From Novosphingobium rosa NBRC 15208 (lineage in GTDB: Bacteria > Pseudomonadota > Alphaproteobacteria > Sphingomonadales > Sphingomonadaceae), in assembly GCF_001598555.1 (NCBI RefSeq), contig NZ_BCZE01000022.1, positions 62,001 to 126,000 on the forward strand: a stretch of 64,000 bases of DNA, read 5' to 3'. The notes below the pieces were generated by a model, which searched no databases, was not told where the DNA came from, and worked only from the letters and a program-made list of their open reading frames with translations. Positions 33,086-41,863 of this stretch are shown here, one piece after another. The number at the start of each line of letters is the position of its first letter. Position 1 is the stretch's first letter. The position numbers and the translations under genes were made by a program.

Positions 33086-33102
33086 TTCCTGCCTCTCCGC
33101 CA
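33086..33102 (+). other. attR: Probable attR: tRNA-Ser 3' end copy
   Basis: TTCCTGCCTCTCCGCCA matches the end of a tRNA-Ser: T-stem TCCTG, acceptor strand CCTCTCC, discriminator G and an encoded CCA. The rest of a tRNA is absent upstream. Elements that integrate into the 3' end of a tRNA gene leave exactly this at the end away from the intact tRNA. It divides the conjugative region from chromosomal genes. A small CACTTC/GAAGTG stem follows. The intact tRNA-Ser and the integrase should be to the left of the window. Confidence 0.65.
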
Positions 33103-33290
33103 TCACTTCATCGAAGTGGCTGAATTCATAAGATCTTTGTGGCCGCAAGACATCCTTGTCCCGGTCTGCGGCACAAGGCATTGGCGCCATGGCGGATCGC
33201 TGGCGCCGATCGTCATACAGCAAGGGCGCCGATCAAGACCGGCGCCCCGCTTCGCCCATCGGCGCTCTGGATTGAGCCGTTCGTCCCGGC

Positions 33291-36194
33291 TCAGAACTTG
33301 AAGCGCACGCCCGCCGTAAAGGCCCGCCCGACCGTATCGTAAAGCGAGATGATCGTCGGCAGGTTCACGCCCGGAATGGTGCCGGGCACCAGCGGTGGAT
33401 TGCGGTCGAACAGATTGTTGACGGTGAAGAAGGGCTCCACCGTGCCGCCCATCGCCTCGATCCTGCCGCTGATGGTCAGATCCGTGTACCACACGGCGGG
33501 GGTGCGCGCGCCGCCGAAGTTCTGGTTGGGCTGGTCGGGCTGGCCCACCTTTACCCCGCCGATATACTGCTCCGACACAAAGACATTCACCGGCCCGGTG
33601 GCATAGTTGACGCTGAGCGTGCCGCGCCAGTGCGGCAGGCCGGTGGGGCTGTTCGAGCCATAGCCCGCCTGATCGTAGATGGGCGCGACCAAGCTTTGCT
33701 GCGTCAGATATTTGTCCAGCCAGTTGGCATAGAGGCGCGTCGTCAGGCGGCCCTTGCCGATGTTGGTGTTGTAGGTGGCGTCGAAATCGATGCCCGATGT
33801 CTGCAGGAAGGCGATGTTGGCGGCGGCCACGCGCACCGATGTCGGGAAGCTGGTCGCCGTGGGGCGGCTGATCAGCGCGCATTCGGGCGCGCTGGAGTTC
33901 ACATAGCAGTTGTTGACGATCTGGCCCGCGTTGAGCGTGGCGATCGCCCCCCGGATGCGCAGGCGGTAATAGTCGATCGAGAGGCTGAAGCCGGGCAGGA
34001 AGCCGGGCGTCAGCACGGTGCCCAGCGCCAGCGTGTTGCCCACCTCGGGCTTCAGATTGGGGTTGCCGCCGGTCACGGTCGAGACATTCTGCGAGGTGTT
34101 GGTCACGGGATCGGTCAGCAGGCCGATGCCGCTCTGATCCCCGGCGAAGAGTTCGAACAGATTGGGCGCGCGGATATCGCGTGAGAGCGTGCCGCGGAAC
34201 AGAATGTCACGCACAGGCTGCCACACCGCCCCCAGCTTCCACGTCTTGGCCGAGCCCGAGGTGCTGTAATCGGTGATGCGCCCGGCGGCGTTCAGGCTCA
34301 ACTGCCTGAAGCCGGGCACATCCTTCAGGATCGGCACGCTCAGTTCGGCGAAGCCTTCCTTCACATTCTGCTTGCCATGGGCCACGCCCACATTGTTCAG
34401 CCAGAAGAACAGCGAGGTGGAGGACACACCGCGCAGCCCGGCGAAATAGGCGCTGCGCTCCGCCGTGGTGTCCAGCAGCGAGGGATCGCTGTTGCTGGTG
34501 AGGTCCAGCGTCTGGTTGCGATATTCCCCGCCCAGCACAATGTCGACGGTGCCGCCCGGCAGCTTGAACAGGCTGCCCTGGATCGAGGCCTCGACCGAAT
34601 TCTGCCGGATCCGCGCATCATAGGCCATGGGCGTGCTGGTGGCGTAGCGATAGCCGGCCTGCGAGGTATAGGCGTCGCCGGTCAGAAAGACGTTGAGCGG
34701 CTGACACCCGGCGAAACGTGAGCGGATCGCGGGATCGGCGCTCAGGGACGTGGCGCAGACGGTGTTGCCGGTGGCCGGATCGCGCACCGCATCCAGCGCG
34801 GCATAGGTCTTCTGATAGTCATAGAGGCCATATTGGCGGACCTGATGGTGGGAATCGCCATGCGAATAATCGACATTCCACTTCCATCCGCCAAAGCGCC
34901 CTTCCGCGCCGATGGTGGCCATCCAGAAGTCGGTGCGCTCGGTGGTGATGGGGGCGCTGCCGGTGTTGCCGTTGTATTTGCCGACGTCGAACTCCTGCCC
35001 CGGCGTCAGCTGGGCGGCGATGCTGGCGGGAATAAAGGGGTTGCCCTGGAAGACCGGCGCATTCTGGGTGCCGACAAAGGCGTTGGACTGGCTGCTGTAG
35101 CGCAGATCCGCCCGCGACCAGACGCCCTGCACGAAGACCTTCGTATCGGGCGCCAGGTCGTAATCGAACCGCCCGAAGGCATGATAGGTCTTGAGCGGCG
35201 CCACCGCCGAAACGGTGGGGGAAATGGCGAAACCGTCGCCGCCCACATTGAAGGCGGGGGTGCCGGTGGTGGTGCCCGGGTTGAAAGGCCGCAGGCCGCC
35301 ATTGCCATCCACCACCATGCCCGCGCCGGGGCCATTGAGGATCAACCCATTGTCATTCGAGATCGCCAACCGGACATTGTTGACGATCGTGTAGGGATTG
35401 GCGGCGGAGCCCGGCGAGGCGGAACTGCCCGGCACGCTGCCGACATAGACGGTGTTGGTCAGCCCGCCCGGCCGGTCGGAGCGCAGCATGCCGCCATTGT
35501 TGTAGAACTCGCCGCTCAGCAGCAGATGGCCGCGCCCCTCGAACAGCTTGGTGCCATAGGCCAGCCCCAGCCGCTGGTTGTTGTTGTCGCCGCGCGCGGA
35601 AACGCCGCCCTGCGCATTGCCCTTCAGCCCCGTGAAATTCTTGTCGAGCACGAAATTGACCACGCCCGCCACCGCGTCCGAACCATAGGCCGCCGAAGCG
35701 CCCGCCGTCACCACATCCACCCGGCTGACCAGCATGCTGGGGATCACATCGACATCGACCGTGCCCAGATAGGTGGTGGGCGGCACGCGCTGGCCATCGA
35801 GCAGGATCAGCGTGCGATTGCCGCCCACGCCACGCAGGTTGAGGATGTTGCCATTGGTCGGCTGGTTGGAGAAATTGTGGCTGCTGCGCGCCGGGCTGGA
35901 GGAGTTCTGGAACTGCGGCAGCTTGTTGAGTGCATCGGGCAGGCTGGCGGGGGTGGATTTGGCCAGATCCTCGGTCGCCGCGACGGTGACCGGCGTGGGC
36001 GAGGCATAGCCATTGCGCACGATGCGCGATCCGGTGACGATGATCTCGGCGTCTTTGCGCTGATCGTCTGCGGATTCGCTCGCCGCTGGCTGGTCTGCTG
36101 TGGCGGTCGGCGCCTTGGTGTCCTGCGCGTAGGCGGGAAGGCTCAGCAGCGCGGCGGCTGCCGTGCCGGTCATAAGCAAAGCTGTCACTTTCAT
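33291..36194 (-). CDS. TonB-dependent outer membrane receptor
   Basis: A 967-residue receptor with a signal peptide (ends about residue 23, LPAYAQD), a TonB-box-like EIIVTGSRI, the plug domain (NILNLRGVGGNRTLILLDGQ; SAAYGSDAVAGVVNFVLD) and a long 22-strand-type barrel ending in the aromatic FKF. The ATG at 36194 is preferred over a 102-codon upstream extension of unnatural composition. It is the third gene of a leftward operon after a carboxylesterase and an alpha/beta hydrolase, 23 bases after the latter. This suggests import of an ester-containing compound that the two hydrolases cleave. Confidence 0.92.
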   Translation of the reverse strand: MKVTALLMTGTAAAALLSLPAYAQDTKAPTATADQPAASESADDQRKDAEIIVTGSRIVRNGYASPTPVTVAATEDLAKSTPASLPDALNKLPQFQNSSSPARSSHNFSNQPTNGNILNLRGVGGNRTLILLDGQRVPPTTYLGTVDVDVIPSMLVSRVDVVTAGASAAYGSDAVAGVVNFVLDKNFTGLKGNAQGGVSARGDNNNQRLGLAYGTKLFEGRGHLLLSGEFYNNGGMLRSDRPGGLTNTVYVGSVPGSSASPGSAANPYTIVNNVRLAISNDNGLILNGPGAGMVVDGNGGLRPFNPGTTTGTPAFNVGGDGFAISPTVSAVAPLKTYHAFGRFDYDLAPDTKVFVQGVWSRADLRYSSQSNAFVGTQNAPVFQGNPFIPASIAAQLTPGQEFDVGKYNGNTGSAPITTERTDFWMATIGAEGRFGGWKWNVDYSHGDSHHQVRQYGLYDYQKTYAALDAVRDPATGNTVCATSLSADPAIRSRFAGCQPLNVFLTGDAYTSQAGYRYATSTPMAYDARIRQNSVEASIQGSLFKLPGGTVDIVLGGEYRNQTLDLTSNSDPSLLDTTAERSAYFAGLRGVSSTSLFFWLNNVGVAHGKQNVKEGFAELSVPILKDVPGFRQLSLNAAGRITDYSTSGSAKTWKLGAVWQPVRDILFRGTLSRDIRAPNLFELFAGDQSGIGLLTDPVTNTSQNVSTVTGGNPNLKPEVGNTLALGTVLTPGFLPGFSLSIDYYRLRIRGAIATLNAGQIVNNCYVNSSAPECALISRPTATSFPTSVRVAAANIAFLQTSGIDFDATYNTNIGKGRLTTRLYANWLDKYLTQQSLVAPIYDQAGYGSNSPTGLPHWRGTLSVNYATGPVNVFVSEQYIGGVKVGQPDQPNQNFGGARTPAVWYTDLTISGRIEAMGGTVEPFFTVNNLFDRNPPLVPGTIPGVNLPTIISLYDTVGRAFTAGVRFKF

Positions 36195-36217
36195 GGTATC
36201 GCCCCCTGTGTGTCTGT

Positions 36218-37183
36218 TTATGGTTTGAAAGTCCGGTCGAAAAAGCCGAGCATCTCCGTCATGCCTTGCTGCACCGCCGCGCCGGTCGCCGCATCGTCCT
36301 TGCCGATCAGCCCGTGATCGACGCCGGGAATGTAGACGGCCTTCACCGGCACCCCGCTCTGGCGCAGTTTTGCCTCGAACTCCTGTGTCTGGGAGACGGC
36401 GACCAGCGTGTCGGCGCTGCCATGGATCAGCAGCATCGGCGGATCCTTGCGGTCGACATAGGCGATCGGGCTGGCGAAACGCATGGTTTCTGCCGGGCAT
36501 TGCGGCGTCGGGCAGCCCAGATAGGGCGCGGGGCCGGTGTTGCCGGGCGGGGTGGGCACCGTCGCGAAATCATAGACGCCGTACCATGGCGCACCAGCCT
36601 GCACGCAGGTGGAGATGCCTTCCGCACCGGGCAGGGCAGGCGGCTCGAAGGCCGGGACGCCGCAGCTTGTCGCGGCCAGCCCCGCCAGCTGCCCTCCGGC
36701 GGATTCCCCGAAGATGCCAACCCGCGTGGGATCGATGCCATAGTCCGCCGCATGCTGGCGCAGGAAGCGGATCGCGGCCTTCACATCCTGAATGGCCGCT
36801 GGAAAATGCGCCTCGCCATCGAGCCGGTACTCCACCGATGCCACGACATAGCCCTTGGCCGCCAACTGGGCGAGCAGGGCGGGATAATCCTTCACCGGTC
36901 CGCCCATGCGCTTGGTGCCGTTCACCCAGGCCCCGCCATGCACATGCACCAGCAGCGGCGCGGAGGCTCCGGCAGGCGGGCGATACAGATCGAGCCGCAG
37001 CGGGCGGTAATGCAGCGGCTGGGCATAGATGATGTCGCCGATGCCGGTCACGCCCTGCGGGAAGGTGGCGGGCTGGCCGGGCCAGTTCGAGAGGCCGCCG
37101 CCATCGACTGGATGGCGCGCCACATCGAAGGTGAAGCCCCCGCTGGCCAGAGCGGCGGCGGCCAGCGCCGCCAGCCAGCTCAC
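36218..37183 (-). CDS. Secreted alpha/beta hydrolase (esterase/lipase, BD-FAE/HSL-like)
   Basis: A 321-residue hydrolase with a signal peptide (WLAALAAAALASGGF). The oxyanion-hole motif is HVHGGAW, the nucleophile is Ser in GIFGESAGGQLAG, and the acid and base are in HGSADTLV and PGVDHGLI. The GTG start overlaps the carboxylesterase stop (GTGA), so the two are translationally coupled; the much longer upstream frame only mirrors that gene. Two Cys residues in PYLGCPTPQCP may form a disulfide in the periplasm. Confidence 0.88.
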   Translation of the reverse strand: MSWLAALAAAALASGGFTFDVARHPVDGGGLSNWPGQPATFPQGVTGIGDIIYAQPLHYRPLRLDLYRPPAGASAPLLVHVHGGAWVNGTKRMGGPVKDYPALLAQLAAKGYVVASVEYRLDGEAHFPAAIQDVKAAIRFLRQHAADYGIDPTRVGIFGESAGGQLAGLAATSCGVPAFEPPALPGAEGISTCVQAGAPWYGVYDFATVPTPPGNTGPAPYLGCPTPQCPAETMRFASPIAYVDRKDPPMLLIHGSADTLVAVSQTQEFEAKLRQSGVPVKAVYIPGVDHGLIGKDDAATGAAVQQGMTEMLGFFDRTFKP

Positions 37184-38763
37184 TGCCCACCTCCCGCTGG
37201 CGTTCCCATGCCCAGCGCCATGCCGTTCTCCTTCTCCCACTTGGCGAACCAGGGCTGAAGCTGGCTGCGGCGGAAATCGGGAACGGCGCGCACTTGCGTG
37301 CCGATCAACAGAGGATCGATGCTGCCCGGCGTGATGCGCGGCCATGCCGGCAGGCCCGCGGCATTGGGATCGCCCTTGGTGACGAAATTGTAGAGATAGT
37401 CCTGCATCTGACGGGCGAGCGCCCGATCCTGCGCCGAGGGGGCCTTCACCGCGCCGAAGCTGGAACCGTCGAAGAGATAGGGCCAGTCCGCGCAATGGCT
37501 GGCGCCCGGCACCGTGCCGCGCCTTGCGGTATCGACATAATCGAAATTGTAGGTCCAGGCCGGAGCGCCCGTTTTGGCCACCAGCGATCCCATCGCCATG
37601 GCGCCTGCGGTGAAGATGAAATCGGTCTGCACCTGACGCAGCAGCTCCGCATCCGACAGCGGGCCGTTGACCCCATAGGGCGCGCGCAAAGCATCCAGAT
37701 CGATGCCGAAGCGCCGCTCGATCTCGGCCTTGTCGAAGCCCATCAGGCCGAAGATGCTCGCCTCATTGCTGGTGGAGCCGGCGATCATCGGCACATGCGC
37801 CATCCGCCCCTGCGCATAGAGCTGCGCCAGCGTCTGCGGCAGATCCTTGCCATCGACGATGGCGCGGAAGTCCGGCGCGCCCGGATCGCCCGCCAGCACC
37901 TGCTGGAAGGAAAGCCCGCGCAATTGCGCCAGCCCCGCGGCGCTGTCATCCTTCACGCCCACCCGCCCGGCAAAGGCAAGGCCCAGTTGTTGTGCCTGCG
38001 GCCAGGCGGCGGTGGTGCTGAACAGCAGGCCCCCGGAATGGACGCTGGCCTTCTGAAACAGACCCTGCGCGGCAGGCGCGCCGACCAGCCCGGCGATGCT
38101 GGAGCCGCCCGCCGAGCAGCCCATGATCGTCACATTGGAAGGGTCGCCGCCGAAGCGCGCGATGTTGCGCTTCACCCATTGCAGCGCGGCGACCTGATCG
38201 GTCAGCCAGTAATTGGCGGTGCCCTGTCCCTTCGCATCGGCCTCGGCCTTGAGCGCGGGATGCGCGAAAAAGCCCAGCCGCCCCAGCCGGTAATTGGGCG
38301 AGACCAGCACCACGCCGCGCTTGACGATGGAGGGCACGCCGCGTTCAAGCACCTCGCGTCCGGAGCCCACGAAGAAAGCACCGCCATGCATCACCACGAT
38401 GACCGGCAGCTTCTTCACCGCCTTGGCATCCGGCGTGACGACATTAAGCGTCAGGCAATCCTCGCTTTGCGGGGCAGCGCCATGACCGGGGCTGGCGGGT
38501 TGCGGGCAGATGGCGCCGAAGGCGGTGGCATCGCGCGGGCTGGTCCATGGCGTGGCGGGCGCGGCGGGTTGCCAGCGCAGCGGCCCGACCGGCGGCGCGG
38601 CATAGGGAATGCCATCGAACTGCGAGAGCCCTTGCGCATCGGCGCCCCGCACCGGCCCCAGATCGGTCTGAACGACCGTCTGCGCCAGAACGCTGGCAGG
38701 CAGCACGGCGGCGCAGATCGCGGCGATGATCGCTTTGGGCATCGATGGGGACACACAGCTCAT
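37180..38763 (-). CDS. Secreted type B carboxylesterase
   Basis: A 527-residue esterase of the carboxylesterase/cholinesterase family, with a signal peptide (ends about residue 27, SVLAQ). Family signs: PVRG near the N-terminus, SEDCLTLNV, VVMHGGAFFVGSG (oxyanion hole), nucleophile in MGCSAGGSSI, acid Glu in STSNEASIFG and His in GASHCADWPYLFDG. The nucleophile elbow has Cys where most members have Glu (G-E-S-A-G). The ATG at 38763 follows AGGAGA with suitable spacing. It is first in the operon with the alpha/beta hydrolase and the TonB receptor. Confidence 0.9.
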   Translation of the reverse strand: MSCVSPSMPKAIIAAICAAVLPASVLAQTVVQTDLGPVRGADAQGLSQFDGIPYAAPPVGPLRWQPAAPATPWTSPRDATAFGAICPQPASPGHGAAPQSEDCLTLNVVTPDAKAVKKLPVIVVMHGGAFFVGSGREVLERGVPSIVKRGVVLVSPNYRLGRLGFFAHPALKAEADAKGQGTANYWLTDQVAALQWVKRNIARFGGDPSNVTIMGCSAGGSSIAGLVGAPAAQGLFQKASVHSGGLLFSTTAAWPQAQQLGLAFAGRVGVKDDSAAGLAQLRGLSFQQVLAGDPGAPDFRAIVDGKDLPQTLAQLYAQGRMAHVPMIAGSTSNEASIFGLMGFDKAEIERRFGIDLDALRAPYGVNGPLSDAELLRQVQTDFIFTAGAMAMGSLVAKTGAPAWTYNFDYVDTARRGTVPGASHCADWPYLFDGSSFGAVKAPSAQDRALARQMQDYLYNFVTKGDPNAAGLPAWPRITPGSIDPLLIGTQVRAVPDFRRSQLQPWFAKWEKENGMALGMGTPAGGGQ

Positions 38764-39376
38764 GGCGTCGGTTCTCCTGCGGGATCGTGGCCGCACACGA
38801 TCATCCCGCCGGACAACGATCCGGCAGGGCGCGGCTTATGGTTTTGCACCGGCGGAAACCGGAGCACCGAGATGGCTTCAGAAGATTTTCAAGTCTGCTT
38901 CAGGTCTTCACATGTGGATCGAGCATGGTGTCATGAGGGGAATCACCCATCATCAGCTCTCCTCTCATTTTCAAGCTCTTGAGGCTCGAATTCTTTTCCC
39001 TTGTGCATTTTTGCTATCATGGAAAAAATTGCATTTCAATGCATTTTTATTCACGTTCCGTTACGAATGGTTTCGCTTGATGGCGATGCGGAATATGCGG
39101 CCGGGATGATCGGACGACATGTTGAGATCTTCCATCAACAAGGCGCGATGGCGTGCTGTGGTGGCCATGCATTGCAACTGTTTGGGCGCGCATCGATCAT
39201 GGCTCGACAGATCTTTGTTTTATCATCATACTCCTGGTCATGAGCTTGATCATTCACCCTATGGGGATTGCTGTCCGCAATCGAATTAGCCGCCCGGCCT
39301 GACACGTCGGGCCGGGGCTTTTCGCCATATGAATGTTGGAGCGGCGCCTGCGCGCGCGGCATGCTCAAGGCCAATC
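38764..39376. other. Intergenic region, promoter side of the esterase operon
   Basis: This 613-base stretch is lower in GC than its surroundings, with several TGCATTT/CATTT repeats near 39003-39050 that may be part of an upstream control region. No frame with a plausible ribosome binding site and protein-like composition was found. Confidence 0.4.
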
Positions 39377-39868
39377 ATGATGACCAAATCTGCAGTGCTG
39401 CACATGCTGTGCGGCAAGATCGCCGCCGGAAAATCAACTCTGACAACGCAATTGGGCCGCCAGCCCGAGACGATTGTCGTCAGCGAAGACCAATGGCTTT
39501 CCGCGCTTTATGCCGATGACATGGTTTCGGTGGCGGATTATGTTCGCTGTTCCGCCCGGTTGCGGCAGGCGATGGCGCCGCATCTGATCGCTCTGCTGCA
39601 GGCAGGCGTGTCCGTGGTGCTGGATTTTCCGGCCAATACGGTGGTGGCGCGCAACTGGATGCGCGACATCTTCGAGCAGGCGGGGGCGGCGCACTGCCTG
39701 CACCACCTCGATGTGCCAGATGATGTCTGCAAGGCTCGGCTGAGAGCGCGCAACGCGCTGGGAGAGCATGCCTTCGCCGCCAGCGATGCCGAGTTCAACC
39801 TGATTTCCAGCCATTTCGTGGCGCCAGCGCCTGAAGAAGGCTTTACAGTGCAAATCCACGGAGCGTGA
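39377..39868 (+). CDS. P-loop ATPase/kinase-like protein (AAA_33 type)
   Basis: A 163-residue protein. Walker A is GKIAAGKS at residues 13-20, and an Asp-containing strand (VSVVLDFPANT) stands where zeta-toxin/kinase-like P-loop proteins have their second motif. EDQWLSALY and an Arg-rich lid (CKARLRARNALGEH) agree with a nucleotide or small-molecule kinase. The ATG was chosen after AAGG. The gene is isolated; no antitoxin-like partner is seen. The substrate is unknown. Confidence 0.75.
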   Translation: MMTKSAVLHMLCGKIAAGKSTLTTQLGRQPETIVVSEDQWLSALYADDMVSVADYVRCSARLRQAMAPHLIALLQAGVSVVLDFPANTVVARNWMRDIFEQAGAAHCLHHLDVPDDVCKARLRARNALGEHAFAASDAEFNLISSHFVAPAPEEGFTVQIHGA

Positions 39869-39985
39869 AGGTTTCAGCCCCAATCCTTGGAGGTAGGGGG
39901 CGCCTGTTTTGCCCACCTTCCGGCCCTGCAAGGCAACAAGAAGCCAAAGGCTTTCCGGGCTGCCGCTGTCTTAAATCAAAAAGAT

Positions 39986-40168
39986 CTAGTTTTTGAAATT
40001 CAGATAGTGCCGGATGGCTGCGGAGGTGCTGATGTCATTCCCCCGAATATGGTTCAGGCTTCCCGCCCGCAATCCAATCGTCCGCTCCGGGGTAGGGAGC
40101 GCCACATGCTCGTCGACGTAGATTTTCGAACTCCCTCTGGGACCTCTGACGCTTTTTTCATTGCGCAT
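39986..40168 (-). CDS. Small hypothetical protein (60 residues)
   Basis: A 60-residue basic product (MRNEKSVRGPRGSSKIYVDE, ending AAIRHYLNFKN). AAGGAG with 6-base spacing precedes the ATG at 40168, which argues for real translation. No membrane helix, signal peptide or known family. A lasso-peptide precursor was considered and not supported: there are no biosynthesis genes nearby. Confidence 0.45.
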   Translation of the reverse strand: MRNEKSVRGPRGSSKIYVDEHVALPTPERTIGLRAGSLNHIRGNDISTSAAIRHYLNFKN

Positions 40169-40347
40169 GAGAATCTCCTTTCCATGCATTCCAACTCATC
40201 CCATCGGATTTGGTTTCCGTAAATGCCGCAAGAGCCTCCATTTCGGCGACTTTTCCGGATCCGGCCCTTGCGATCCGCGATCCGGGGCAAGGACAATGCG
40301 GGGGGCAACGCCCTCGCATTTCCTTTTGTTGCCTTTAAAACCGCGCC

Positions 40348-41241
40348 ATGAACGCCCCGATTTTCACCCATTACGCCGCCGTCGACTGGTCCGGCGCCAG
40401 TGGCGAGCGGCACAAGGGCATTGCCGTGGCCATCATCGGCGCGGGTGATCGCATGCCCATGCTGGTCCGCCCCGGACATATCTGGTCTCGCATGGAGGTG
40501 CTGGAATGGCTGTTGGAGACGCCGCCACACACGCTGATCGGCTTCGATCTGGGCCAGTCGCTGGCTCATGCGGACCGGGGCGCTTTCTTTCCCGGCTGGC
40601 AGGACAGCCCCGACACGGCCCGCGAGCTCTGGGCGCTGGTCGAGGCGATCTGCGCGCGGGAGCCGCATCTGGGCGTCTCCACCTTCGTCGACCACCCGCA
40701 GGCGAGCCGCTATTTTCGCCGTCATGGCCTGCGAGAGGGCGATCTGTTCGGCGCGGAGGGCCAGCCCGGCGGACGGGGCCGCATGCGGGTGACCGAACAT
40801 GCCCAGGCCTTGGCCGGTTGCCGCCCGACCAGCAATTTCAATCTGGTGGGCGCCGGGCAGGTGGGCAAGGGCTCGCTTTCGGGCATGCGGCTGTTCCATC
40901 GCCTGCCGCGCGAGGTCACCGTCTGGCCGATGGACCCGCTTCCGCAGCAAGGCCGGGTGGTGGTGGAAATCTACACCACGCTGGCGGCCATGGCGGCGGG
41001 GCGCAGCGCGGGCCGTTCGAAGGTGAGGAACCGGGGCGATCTTGCGGTGGCGCTGGCGGCGCTGGGCTGCCAGCCAGAGGTGGTCGAGGAGGCTGCTGCG
41101 CCGATTGCCGATCATGCCGCCGATGCTCTGATGACGGCGGCATGGCTGCGCGGCCATGCCGGGCGTGAGGATTTGTGGCGTCCATCCGCCCTCACCGGCA
41201 AAATCGCGCTCACCGAGGGCTGGACGTTTGGCGTGGCATAG
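40348..41241 (+). CDS. DUF429-like protein (RNase H-like fold)
   Basis: A 297-residue protein. The N-terminus YAAVDWSGASGERHKGIAVA resembles the first strand and Asp of DUF429/RNase H-like proteins; a second acidic site is GFDLGQSLAHADRG and a third HAADALMTAAWL near the C-terminus. The fold and three spaced acidic motifs suggest a nuclease or a related enzyme, but the family is not characterised. It lies just upstream of the two tRNA genes. Confidence 0.65.
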   Translation: MNAPIFTHYAAVDWSGASGERHKGIAVAIIGAGDRMPMLVRPGHIWSRMEVLEWLLETPPHTLIGFDLGQSLAHADRGAFFPGWQDSPDTARELWALVEAICAREPHLGVSTFVDHPQASRYFRRHGLREGDLFGAEGQPGGRGRMRVTEHAQALAGCRPTSNFNLVGAGQVGKGSLSGMRLFHRLPREVTVWPMDPLPQQGRVVVEIYTTLAAMAAGRSAGRSKVRNRGDLAVALAALGCQPEVVEEAAAPIADHAADALMTAAWLRGHAGREDLWRPSALTGKIALTEGWTFGVA

Positions 41242-41269
41242 GGCATGGGGCGCTGACTGAAGCCGACGT

Positions 41270-41345
<76 letters not shown>

Positions 41346-41383
41346 TTCTTCCTTTGGGAAGATGGCATCAACATCATGGCTTC

Positions 41384-41458
41384 GGCCCCTTCGTCTAGCG
41401 GTCAGGACGCGGCCCTTTCACGGCTGAAACACGGGTTCGATTCCCGTAGGGGTCACCA
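41384..41458 (+). tRNA. tRNA-Glu (anticodon TTC)
   Basis: A 75-base tRNA with CCA encoded. Acceptor GGCCCCT pairs with AGGGGTC (one G-T pair); D-arm TCGTCTAGCGGTCAGGA; anticodon stem CGGCC/GGCTG around CTTTCAC; T-arm CGGGTTCGATTCCCG. It lies 38 bases after tRNA-Thr and is probably co-transcribed. Confidence 0.97.
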
Positions 41459-41863
41459 TGCACAGCTTGGCTGGCGTGGCGATGTGCAAGGTGAGGGGCG
41501 GCGCGGGCGACGTGCCTGCTCGATCTTGCGGTCAAGGTCTGAAATCGGCCAGAGGGCCGTGGAATGAGATCGCATCGATCATGGGCGCCGCAGGCTCGGC
41601 ATACCCGGTTTGGGCCCGGTTTTGGGACCATTTTCAGTCAGTGCCCGGCAAACCCGCAGTCGGGGGGATTCGGAAAAGCCTTGGCGCTGCGGGGCCTTTG
41701 GAGCATGGGCCTTGAAGATTCGGTTAATGCTCCTCGACCGTCTCGCGCGGCCCCGTGAGCAGAGCCGGAAAGGGCGCGCGCCATGCCGTGGCGGCGCCAT
41801 ATTGCGCAGGCCTATACTGGAATAAAACTGGACTTGGCTGTGTGATGCGGCAAAGTTGGTGTT
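41459..41863. other. Intergenic region downstream of tRNA-Glu
   Basis: About 400 bases without a recognised gene. No second copy of a tRNA 3' end is seen, so this side of tRNA-Glu does not look like an integration scar. The last 100 bases carry the promoter of the secreted protein gene that follows. Confidence 0.4.

Larger units (their letters stand above)
1..33102 (+). mobile_element. Integrative conjugative element, right part (Tn4371/RP4-type transfer system)
   Basis: The stretch holds a full set of conjugation genes (traF, transglycosylase, relaxase, traG, trbBCDEJLFGI), regulators (AlpA x3, CopG, MucR, DUF2274), maintenance-type genes (ParB-like, DUF736, DUF2958, ArdC N-terminus) and cargo. 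No replication initiator and no integrase are visible, so integration must rely on a gene to the left of the window. The right boundary is the tRNA-Ser 3' copy at 33086-33102; genes beyond it are ordinary chromosomal ones. The left boundary is not in the window, so the total size cannot be given. Confidence 0.85.
32863..33290. other. Intergenic ICE/chromosome junction
   Basis: No gene is seen. The left part is the element's tip with the arm-type repeats; the right part, after the att core, is chromosomal and includes the 3' flank of the TonB receptor gene. A GC-rich stem, GGGCGCC (33224-33230) with GGCGCCC (33241-33247), may end the leftward TonB receptor transcript, although no strong T run follows. 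Confidence 0.5.

Noticed and set aside
39986..40168. Possible lasso-peptide precursor
   Set aside because: No leader motif that I can defend and no lasso maturation genes nearby.
40054..41157. Long minus-strand frame opposite the DUF429-like gene
   Set aside because: Arg/His/Gln-rich composition with no known motif; it mirrors the real plus-strand gene in a GC-rich region.
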